DNA from: Mytilisepta virgata
Lineage: Eukaryota > Mollusca > Bivalvia > Mytilida > Mytilidae
NCBI GenBank assembly: GCA_028015205.1
Contig: CM051520.1
Coordinates: forward strand, 37,399,494 to 37,463,493
Reading direction: 5' to 3'
DNA: 64,000 nucleotides
The notes beneath the pieces are model-generated. The model did not search any database. It saw only the letters and a program-made list of their open reading frames with translations, and was not told the origin of the DNA. Of this stretch, positions 11,158 to 20,031 are shown one piece after another. Numbering within the stretch: position 1 is the stretch's first letter; the number at the start of each line of letters is the position of its first letter. The position numbers and the translations under genes are program-made.

Positions 11158-11858
11158 AATAAAATAATATAAATCGTATTATAATCTACCCTAGGTGGAC
11201 CTCTTCGTATTTCCTGATGTTGACGTAGTTAAATAAACCTTTCTAAACGACTGTTTTGAAATAATAATGAAAAAACTTACTGATGCAACAAGTAAGAATC
11301 ACATAAATCCTATTATTTAGCTTGGATATCCGAGCAGTAACAAGAAACATAGTAAAATTTCTCACAACACAAAACAACGTCCATTCACATCAAGGTCCAC
11401 TCGATCATCCCAGAGTCTCATGCTCTACCGACTGAGCTAGCCGGGCGGTTACTGAAAGAGGGAAAAACAGAGACGTCATTTGTGTGCTCGATCATGAAGA
11501 GGTCTGATATGCCCGTGAAAAGATAAGAAATAAAGACCGATATAGTTGTAAGAGGATGTGAGGTCTTATTATGCAACACACGAAATACTTTGAATTTCTT
11601 TTTAATATTTCACACCACTGTGCACTCCAGCCCGCCATTTAAATCCGGGCCCCCGTATTGAAACTTGAATGTGCACGCGTGTCCCATATCTACTAAGTAT
11701 GAAGGAGAGTTTCAAAGGACCGTAAATTGAAATTTACAGACAAGACATTTATGTTAACGAAGAATGCCACCAATTATACAGTCTGTCATGCCCCTTATCT
11801 TTAAAATTCGTGCCTTTAAATACACTTCTTATCAAGAGTTTATCGTCCGCAAGTCATA

Positions 11859-11930
11859 GCCGTGATCGTATAGTGGTTAGTACTTCGCGTTGTGGCCGCG
11901 ACAACCCAGGTTCGAATCCTGGTCACGGCA
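11859..11930 (+). tRNA. tRNA-His(GTG), array unit 9
   Basis: Intact gene. The upstream spacer carries the variants GAAAGAGGG, TTTAAATCC and AAGAATG that recur in later alternate units. Confidence 0.97.
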
Positions 11931-12395
11931 AACAGCTGTGCAATGTCGCTGTTACGGCATTGCGGGCAAATTTTTTGGCGTGATTTTGGACATTTTTGGA
12001 AAGTCTTGACGTACCTTTGCAGAAAACTTGCATAATTTTCAGCATGCAACAGAGACGCCATAATTTTCTATGGTATCTCATCAATCATTAGAACCTGGGG
12101 AGAGGGGATGTATTAATTTTTAATGAAAAAAAATAATAATCTTTGTACTATTCACCGTTTTTAATTTCTTAATTGAAACATGTACTGCTTATTTGAAATT
12201 GTGTATGCTAATGTCCCATATAAATAGATAACGAGGGATTGTTTTGCATCCATTACGTTTTCCCGCGTAATTGTAAATGGAAATAGAGACATCTGCCACA
12301 AAATGAACCGTGTAGGTACTTTAAATAACACGTTTCACCCAAAGGTCCCAAAAGAGCCAGCAATTAAGCGAATGAATAATAAAAAAAAATTATTT

Positions 12396-12468
12396 CGCCC
12401 AACGTGGGGCTCGAACCCACGACCCTGAGATTAAGAGTCTCATGCTCTACCGACTGAGCTAGCCGGGC
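12396..12468 (-). tRNA. tRNA-Lys(CTT), array unit 9
   Basis: Intact 73-nt gene. Confidence 0.97.
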
Positions 12469-12880
12469 GGTTACTGAAGGAGGGAAAAACAGAGACGTCA
12501 TTTGTGTGCTCGATCATGAAGAGGTCTGATATGCCCGTGAAAAGATAAGAAATAAAGACCGATATAGTTGTAAGAGGATGTGAGGTCTTATTATGCAACA
12601 CACGAAATACTTTGAATTTCTTTTTAATATTTCACACCACTGTGCACTCCAGCCCGCCATTTGAATCCGGGCCCCCGTATTGAAACTTGAATGTGCACGC
12701 GTGTCCCATATCTACTAAGTATGAAGGAGAGTTTCAAAGGACCGTAAATTGAAATTTACAGACAAGACATTTATGTTAACGAGGAATGCCACCAATTATA
12801 CAGTCTGTCATGCCCCTTATCTTTAAAGTTCGTGCCTTTAAATACACTTCTTATCAAGAGTTTATCGTCCGCAAGTCATA

Positions 12881-12952
12881 GCCGTGATCGTATAGTGGTT
12901 AGTACTTCGCGTTGTGGCCGCGACAACCCAGGTTCGAATCCTGGTCACGGCA
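12881..12952 (+). tRNA. tRNA-His(GTG), array unit 10
   Basis: Intact gene in a unit of the TTTGAATCC / GAGGAATG type. Confidence 0.97.
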
Positions 12953-13418
12953 AACAGCTGTGCAATGTCGCTGTTACGGCATTGCGGGCAAATTTTTTGG
13001 CGTGATTTTGGACATTTTTGGAAAGTCTTGACGTACCTTTGCAGAAAACTTGCATAATTTTCAGCATGCAACAGAGACGCCATAATTTTCTATGGTATCT
13101 CATCAATCATTAGAACCTGGGGAGAGGGGATGTATTAATTTTTAATGAAAAAAAAATAATAATCTTTGTACTATTCACCGTTTTTAATTTCTTAATTGAA
13201 ACATGTACTGCTTATTTGAAATTGTGTATGCTAATGTCCCATATAAATAGATAACGAGGGATTGTTTTGCATCCATTACGTTTTCCCGCGTAATTGTAAA
13301 TGGAAATAGAGACATCTGCCACAAAATGAACCGTGTAGGTACTTTAAATAACACGTTTCACCCAAAGGTCCCAAAAGAGCCAGCAATTAAGCGAATGAAT
13401 AATAAAAAAGAATTATTT

Positions 13419-13491
13419 CGCCCAACGTGGGGCTCGAACCCACGACCCTGAGATTAAGAGTCTCATGCTCTACCGACTGAGCTAGCCGGGC
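13419..13491 (-). tRNA. tRNA-Lys(CTT), array unit 10
   Basis: Intact gene. The 3' T-run is shortened to T6 by one substitution (A-to-G on +), and GATCGATC replaces GCTCGATC upstream at 13531. Confidence 0.96.
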
Positions 13492-13903
13492 GGTTACTGA
13501 AGGAGGGAAAAACAGAGACGTCATTTGTGTGATCGATCATGAAGAGGTCTGATATGCCCGTGAAAAGATAAGAAATAAAGACCGATATAGTTGTAAGAGG
13601 ATGTGAGGTCTTATTATGCAACACACGAAATACTTTGAATTTCTTTTTAATATTTCACACCACTGTGCACTCCAGCCCGCCATTTAAATCCGGGCCCCCG
13701 TATTGAAACTTGAATGTGCACGCGTGTCCCATATCTACTAAGTATGAAGGAGAGTTTCAAAGGACCGTAAATTGAAATTTACAGACAAGACATTTATGTT
13801 AACGAAGAATGCCACCAATTATACAGTCTGTCATGCCCCTTATCTTTAAAGTTCGTGCCTTTAAATACACTTCTTATCAAGAGTTTATCGTCCGCAAGTC
13901 ATA

Positions 13904-13975
13904 GCCGTGATCGTATAGTGGTTAGTACTTCGCGTTGTGGCCGCGACAACCCAGGTTCGAATCCTGGTCACGGCA
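13904..13975 (+). tRNA. tRNA-His(GTG), array unit 11
   Basis: Intact gene. The downstream spacer has TTGAACAT (near 14031) and CCTGGTGAG, shared with unit 13 only. Confidence 0.97.
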
Positions 13976-14441
13976 AACAGCTGTGCAATGTCGCTGTTAC
14001 GGCATTGCGGGCAAATTTTTTGGCGTGATTTTGAACATTTTTGGAAAGTCTTGACGTACCTTTGCAGAAAACTTGCATAATTTTCAGCATGCAACAGAGA
14101 CGCCATAATTTTCTATGGTATCTCATCAATCATTAGAACCTGGTGAGAGGGGATGTATTAATTTTTAATGAAAAAAAAATAATAATCTTTGTACTATTCA
14201 CCGTTTTTAATTTCTTAATTTAAACATGTACTGCTTATTTGAAATTGTGTATGCTAATGTCCCATATAAATAGATAACGAGGGATTGTTTTGCATCCATT
14301 ACGTTTTCCCGCGTAATTGTAAATGGAAATAGAGACATCTGCCACAAAATGAACCGTGTAGGTACTTTAAATAACACGTTTCACCCAAAGGTCCCAAAAG
14401 AGCCAGCAATTAAGCGAATGAATAATAAAAAAAAATTATTT

Positions 14442-14514
14442 CGCCCAACGTGGGGCTCGAACCCACGACCCTGAGATTAAGAGTCTCATGCTCTACCGAC
14501 TGAGCTAGCCGGGC
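14442..14514 (-). tRNA. tRNA-Lys(CTT), array unit 11
   Basis: Intact gene. The upstream spacer has GAAAGAGGG, as next to the retrocopy at 11450. Confidence 0.97.
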
Positions 14515-14926
14515 GGTTACTGAAAGAGGGAAAAACAGAGACGTCATTTGTGTGCTCGATCATGAAGAGGTCTGATATGCCCGTGAAAAGATAAGAAATA
14601 AAGACCGATATAGTTGTAAGAGGATGTGAGGTCTTATTATGCAACACACGAAATACTTTGAATTTCTTTTTAATATTTCACACCACTGTGCACTCCAGCC
14701 CGCCATTTGAATCCGGGCCCCCGTATTGAAACTTGAATGTGCACGCGTGTCCCATATCTACTAAGTATGAAGGAGAGTTTCAAAGGACCGTAAATTGAAA
14801 TTTACAGACAAGACATTTATGTTAACGAGGAATGCCACCAATTATACAGTCTGTCATGCCCCTTATCTTTAAAGTTCGTGCCTTTAAATACACTTCTTAT
14901 CAAGAGTTTATCGTCCGCAAGTCATA

Positions 14927-14998
14927 GCCGTGATCGTATAGTGGTTAGTACTTCGCGTTGTGGCCGCGACAACCCAGGTTCGAATCCTGGTCACGGCA
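14927..14998 (+). tRNA. tRNA-His(GTG), array unit 12
   Basis: Intact gene in a unit like unit 10. Confidence 0.97.
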
Positions 14999-15464
14999 AA
15001 CAGCTGTGCAATGTCGCTGTTACGGCATTGCGGGCAAATTTTTTGGCGTGATTTTGGACATTTTTGGAAAGTCTTGACGTACCTTTGCAGAAAACTTGCA
15101 TAATTTTCAGCATGCAACAGAGACGCCATAATTTTCTATGGTATCTCATCAATCATTAGAACCTGGGGAGAGGGGATGTATTAATTTTTAATGAAAAAAA
15201 AATAATAATCTTTGTACTATTCACCGTTTTTAATTTCTTAATTGAAACATGTACTGCTTATTTGAAATTGTGTATGCTAATGTCCCATATAAATAGATAA
15301 CGAGGGATTGTTTTGCATCCATTACGTTTTCCCGCGTAATTGTAAATGGAAATAGAGACATCTGCCACAAAATGAACCGTGTAGGTACTTTAAATAACAC
15401 GTTTCACCCAAAGGTCCCAAAAGAGCCAGCAATTAAGCGAATGAATAATAAAAAAGAATTATTT

Positions 15465-15537
15465 CGCCCAACGTGGGGCTCGAACCCACGACCCTGAGAT
15501 TAAGAGTCTCATGCTCTACCGACTGAGCTAGCCGGGC
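15465..15537 (-). tRNA. tRNA-Lys(CTT), array unit 12
   Basis: Intact gene with the T6 terminator variant and GATCGATC upstream at 15577, exactly 2,046 bp after the same variant in unit 10. Confidence 0.96.
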
Positions 15538-15949
15538 GGTTACTGAAGGAGGGAAAAACAGAGACGTCATTTGTGTGATCGATCATGAAGAGGTCTGATA
15601 TGCCCGTGAAAAGATAAGAAATAAAGACCGATATAGTTGTAAGAGGATGTGAGGTCTTATTATGCAACACACGAAATACTTTGAATTTCTTTTTAATATT
15701 TCACACCACTGTGCACTCCAGCCCGCCATTTAAATCCGGGCCCCCGTATTGAAACTTGAATGTGCACGCGTGTCCCATATCTACTAAGTATGAAGGAGAG
15801 TTTCAAAGGACCGTAAATTGAAATTTACAGACAAGACATTTATGTTAACGAAGAATGCCACCAATTATACAGTCTGTCATGCCCCTTATCTTTAAAGTTC
15901 GTGCCTTTAAATACACTTCTTATCAAGAGTTTATCGTCCGCAAGTCATA

Positions 15950-16021
15950 GCCGTGATCGTATAGTGGTTAGTACTTCGCGTTGTGGCCGCGACAACCCAG
16001 GTTCGAATCCTGGTCACGGCA
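15950..16021 (+). tRNA. tRNA-His(GTG), array unit 13
   Basis: Intact gene sharing TTGAACAT and CCTGGTGAG with unit 11. Confidence 0.97.
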
Positions 16022-16487
16022 AACAGCTGTGCAATGTCGCTGTTACGGCATTGCGGGCAAATTTTTTGGCGTGATTTTGAACATTTTTGGAAAGTCTTGA
16101 CGTACCTTTGCAGAAAACTTGCATAATTTTCAGCATGCAACAGAGACGCCATAATTTTCTATGGTATCTCATCAATCATTAGAACCTGGTGAGAGGGGAT
16201 GTATTAATTTTTAATGAAAAAAAAATAATAATCTTTGTACTATTCACCGTTTTTAATTTCTTAATTGAAACATGTACTGCTTATTTGAAATTGTGTATGC
16301 TAATGTCCCATATAAATAGATAACGAGGGATTGTTTTGCATCCATTACGTTTTCCCGCGTAATTGTAAATGGAAATAGAGACATCTGCCACAAAATGAAC
16401 CGTGTAGGTACTTTAAATAACACGTTTCACCCAAAGGTCCCAAAAGAGCCAGCAATTAAGCGAATGAATAATAAAAAAAAATTATTT

Positions 16488-16560
16488 CGCCCAACGTGGG
16501 GCTCGAACCCACGACCCTGAGATTAAGAGTCTCATGCTCTACCGACTGAGCTAGCCGGGC
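16488..16560 (-). tRNA. tRNA-Lys(CTT), array unit 13
   Basis: Intact 73-nt gene with the long T-run. Confidence 0.97.
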
Positions 16561-16972
16561 GGTTACTGAAGGAGGGAAAAACAGAGACGTCATTTGTGTG
16601 CTCGATCATGAAGAGGTCTGATATGCCCGTGAAAAGATAAGAAATAAAGACCGATATAGTTGTAAGAGGATGTGAGGTCTTATTATGCAACACACGAAAT
16701 ACTTTGAATTTCTTTTTAATATTTCACACCACTGTGCACTCCAGCCCGCCATTTGAATCCGGGCCCCCGTATTGAAACTTGAATGTGCACGCGTGTCCCA
16801 TATCTACTAAGTATGAAGGAGAGTTTCAAAGGACCGTAAATTGAAATTTACAGACAAGACATTTATGTTAACGAGGAATGCCACCAATTATACAGTCTGT
16901 CATGCCCCTTATCTTTAAAGTTCGTGCCTTTAAATACACTTCTTATCAAGAGTTTATCGTCCGCAAGTCATA

Positions 16973-17044
16973 GCCGTGATCGTATAGTGGTTAGTACTTC
17001 GCGTTGTGGCCGCGACAACCCAGGTTCGAATCCTGGTCACGGCA
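16973..17044 (+). tRNA. tRNA-His(GTG), array unit 14
   Basis: Intact gene. A private G-to-A change lies ~25 nt past its 3' end. Confidence 0.97.
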
Positions 17045-17510
17045 AACAGCTGTGCAATGTCGCTGTTACAGCATTGCGGGCAAATTTTTTGGCGTGATTT
17101 TGGACATTTTTGGAAAGTCTTGACGTACCTTTGCAGAAAACTTGCATAATTTTCAGCATGCAACAGAGACGCCATAATTTTCTATGGTATCTCATCAATC
17201 ATTAGAACCTGGGGAGAGGGGATGTATTAATTTTTAATGAAAAAAAAATAATAATCTTTGTACTATTCACCGTTTTTAATTTCTTAATTGAAACATGTAC
17301 TGCTTATTTGAAATTGTGTATGCTAATGTCCCATATAAATAGATAACGAGGGATTGTTTTGCATCCATTACGTTTTCCCGCGTAATTGTAAATGGAAATA
17401 GAGACATCTGCCACAAAATGAACCGTGTAGGTACTTTAAATAACACGTTTCACCCAAAGGTCCCAAAAGAGCCAGCAATTAAGCGAATGAATAATAAAAA
17501 AGAATTATTT

Positions 17511-17583
17511 CGCCCAACGTGGGGCTCGAACCCACGACCCTGAGATTAAGAGTCTCATGCTCTACCGACTGAGCTAGCCGGGC
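17511..17583 (-). tRNA. tRNA-Lys(CTT), array unit 14
   Basis: Intact gene with the T6 terminator variant. GATCGATC at 17623 is again 2,046 bp after the previous one. Confidence 0.96.
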
Positions 17584-17995
17584 GGTTACTGAAGGAGGGA
17601 AAAACAGAGACGTCATTTGTGTGATCGATCATGAAGAGGTCTGATATGCCCGTGAAAAGATAAGAAATAAAGACCGATATAGTTGTAAGAGGATGTGAGG
17701 TCTTATTATGCAACACACGAAATACTTTGAATTTCTTTTTAATATTTCACACCACTGTGCACTCCAGCCCGCCATTTGAATCCGGGCCCCCGTATTGAAA
17801 CTTGAATGTGCACGCGTGTCCCATATCTACTAAGTATGAAGGAGAGTTTCAAAGGACCGTAAATTGAAATTTACAGACAAGACATTTATGTTAACGAGGA
17901 ATGCCACCAATTATACAGTCTGTCATGCCCCTTATCTTTAAAGTTCGTGCCTTTAAATACACTTCTTATCAAGAGTTTATCGTCCGCAAGTCATA

Positions 17996-18067
17996 GCCGT
18001 GATCGTATAGTGGTTAGTACTTCGCGTTGTGGCCGCGACAACCCAGGTTCGAATCCTGGTCACGGCA
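17996..18067 (+). tRNA. tRNA-His(GTG), array unit 15
   Basis: Intact 72-nt gene. Confidence 0.97.
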
Positions 18068-18532
18068 AACAGCTGTGCAATGTCGCTGTTACGGCATTGC
18101 GGGCAAATTTTTTGGCGTGATTTTGGACATTTTTGGAAAGTCTTGACGTACCTTTGCAGAAAACTTGCATAATTTTCAGCATGCAACAGAGACGCCATAA
18201 TTTTCTATGGTATCTCATCAATCATTAGAACCTGGGGAGAGGGGATGTATTAATTTTTAATGAAAAAAAAATAATAATCTTTGTACTATTCACCGTTTTT
18301 AATTTCTTAATTGAAACATGTACTGCTTATTTGAAATTGTGTATGCTAATGTCCCATATAAATAGATAACGAGGGATTGTTTTGCATCCATTACGTTTTC
18401 CCGCGTAATTGTAAATGGAAATAGAGACATCTGCCACAAAATGAACCGTGTAGGTACTTTAAATAACACTTTCACCCAAAGGTCCCAAAAGAGCCAGCAA
18501 TTAAGCGAATGAATAATAAAAAAAAATTATTT

Positions 18533-18605
18533 CGCCCAACGTGGGGCTCGAACCCACGACCCTGAGATTAAGAGTCTCATGCTCTACCGACTGAGCTAGC
18601 CGGGC
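18533..18605 (-). tRNA. tRNA-Lys(CTT), array unit 15
   Basis: Intact gene. A private 1-bp deletion occurs in the spacer near 18469. Confidence 0.97.
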
Positions 18606-19017
18606 GGTTACTGAAGGAGGGAAAAACAGAGACGTCATTTGTGTGCTCGATCATGAAGAGGTCTGATATGCCCGTGAAAAGATAAGAAATAAAGACCGAT
18701 ATAGTTGTAAGAGGATGTGAGGTCTTATTATGCAACACACGAAATACTTTGAATTTCTTTTTAATATTTCACACCACTGTGCACTCCAGCCCGCCATTTG
18801 AATCCGGGCCCCCGTATTGAAACTTGAATGTGCACGCGTGTCCCATATCTACTAAGTATGAAGGAGAGTTTCAAAGGACCGTAAATTGAAATTTACAGAC
18901 AAGACATTTATGTTAACGAGGAATGCCACCAATTATACAGTCTGTCATGCCCCTTATCTTTAAAGTTCGTGCCTTTAAATACACTTCTTATCAAGAGTTT
19001 ATCGTCCGCAAGTCATA

Positions 19018-19089
19018 GCCGTGATCGTATAGTGGTTAGTACTTCGCGTTGTGGCCGCGACAACCCAGGTTCGAATCCTGGTCACGGCA
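19018..19089 (+). tRNA. tRNA-His(GTG), terminal array unit 16
   Basis: The gene itself is unchanged, although the unit starts to diverge from about 19230 (small insertions, a TTTG loss, CCTGAGGAG). Confidence 0.97.
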
Positions 19090-19556
19090 AACAGCTGTGC
19101 AATGTCGCTGTTACGGCATTGCGGGCAAATTTTTTGGCGTGATTTTGGACATTTTTGGAAAGTCTTGACGTACCTTTGCAGAAAACTTGCATAATTTTCA
19201 GCATGCAACAGAGACGCCATAATTTTCTCAGCTATGGTATCTCATCAATCAGAACCTGAGGAGAGGGGATGTATTAATTTTTAATAAAAAAAAAATAATA
19301 ATCTTTGTACTATTCACCGTTTTTAATTTCTTAATTGAAACATGTACTGCTTATTGAAATTGTGTATGCTAATGTCCCATATAAATAGATAACGAGGGAT
19401 TGTTTTGCATCCATTACGTTTTCCCGCGTAATTGTAAATGGAAATAGAGACATCTGCCACAAAATGAACCGTGTAGGTACTTTAAATAACACGTTTCACC
19501 CAAAGGTCCCAAAAGAACCAGCAATTAAGCGAATGAATAATAAAAAAAAATTATTT

Positions 19557-19629
19557 CGCCCAACGTGGGGCTCGAACCCACGACCCTGAGATTAAGAGTC
19601 TCATGCTCTACCGACTGAGCTAGCCGGGC
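19557..19629 (-). tRNA. tRNA-Lys(CTT), terminal array unit 16
   Basis: Intact 73-nt gene, the last of the array. The flank beyond 19780 is degenerate (CACTGTCCACCCCAACCCGC in place of the usual spacer), and similarity to other units ends near 19870. Confidence 0.97.
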
Positions 19630-19956
19630 GGTTACTGAAGGAGGAAAAAACAGAGACGTCATTTGTGTGCTCGATCATGAAGAGGTCTGATATGCCCGTG
19701 AAAAGATAAGAAATAAAGACCGATATAGTTGTAAGAGGATGTGAGGTCTTATTATGCAACACACGAAATACTTTGAATTTCTTTTTAATATTTTACATCA
19801 CTGTCCACCCCAACCCGCCATTTGAATCCCCCCGTATTGAAACGTAATGATTGTGTACGCGTGTCCATCTTACGATGTAGGAAAAGTGGCGAGATAATCA
19901 AAAGGGACGAACAGTAATGAAACGCCCCAACATACGGGTTCTAATTACGTGTAAAC

Positions 19957-20031
19957 ATGGATATGCTTGCGAATTATGACGATTCAGACCAAATCAGTAA
20001 CTCGTTCACAAACGACAAAATCGACGAAAAG
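19957..20031 (+). CDS. RSRC2: RSRC2 putative exon 1 (start codon)
   Basis: Encodes 25 residues beginning MDMLANYDDSDQISNS and ending DEK, followed by the donor GTGAAA. Phase 0 fits exon 2. The stretch is acidic and intron-poor in character, and it is the only good start upstream of exon 2 that I found. It lies only ~330 bp beyond the last tRNA-Lys gene, so the promoter would overlap the end of the tRNA array. A different or additional 5' exon is possible. Confidence 0.55.

Larger units (their letters stand above)
9729..11411 (-). mobile_element. Full-length processed retrocopy (mRNA-like) inserted in tRNA-Lys
   Basis: The insert shows every hallmark of LINE-type target-primed retroposition, read on the - strand. 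A 13-bp duplication (AGAGTCTCATGCT at 9716-9728 and 11412-11424) flanks it. It has a 5' leader of ~254 nt, a continuous ORF (11157-10213), a ~480-nt 3' UTR, AATAAA at 9752-9747, and an A-run of 6-7 directly at the 3' junction about 12 nt further on. There is no inverted terminal repeat. The intact ORF and short clean tail suggest a recent event. It could be a retrocopy of a host mRNA or a non-autonomous retroelement that itself carries an ORF. Confidence 0.88.
9678..11446 (-). pseudogene. tRNA-Lys(CTT) gene split by a retrocopy, array unit 8
   Basis: The 5' part of the gene (bases 1-35) is at 11412-11446 and the 3' part (bases 23-73) is at 9678-9728. The overlap AGCATGAGACTCT, running from the end of the D arm into the anticodon, is the 13-bp target duplication made by the 1,683-bp insertion. 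Neither half can fold as a tRNA. This is the only visibly dead tRNA gene of the 32 in the window. Confidence 0.95.
1..19870. repeat. Tandem array of ~1,023-bp units, each with tRNA-His(GTG) and tRNA-Lys(CTT)
   Basis: The same ~1,023-bp sequence recurs with very few differences. Unit starts fall near 1, 1024, 2047, 3070, 4092, 5114, 8035, 9057, 11775, 12797, 13820, 14843, 15866, 16889, 17912 and 18934. Length varies by 1 bp, mainly in A-runs. Each unit has tRNA-His on + about 85 bp in, a ~466-bp spacer, tRNA-Lys on -, and a ~412-bp spacer to the next unit, so the two genes converge within a unit and diverge across units. The array is already running at position 1. Unit 6 is split by an element at 5596-7493 and unit 8 by a retrocopy at 9729-11411. 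The right-hand unit decays from about 19230, and similarity is lost near 19870. Confidence 0.97.

Noticed and set aside
9930..11167. ORFs on + within the retrocopy (92 and 94 codons)
   Set aside because: Antisense shadows of the UTR and of the 314-codon ORF. No poly(A) signal or splice sites in that direction.
1..19870. CRISPR array or bacterial operon as explanation of the periodicity
   Set aside because: Units are ~1 kb with eukaryotic tRNA genes, without short repeat-spacer structure. The adjoining genes have introns.
1..19870. 5S rRNA or snRNA genes in the same unit
   Set aside because: Spacers were read on both strands for 5S internal-control and U6/U2-like motifs. None was found.
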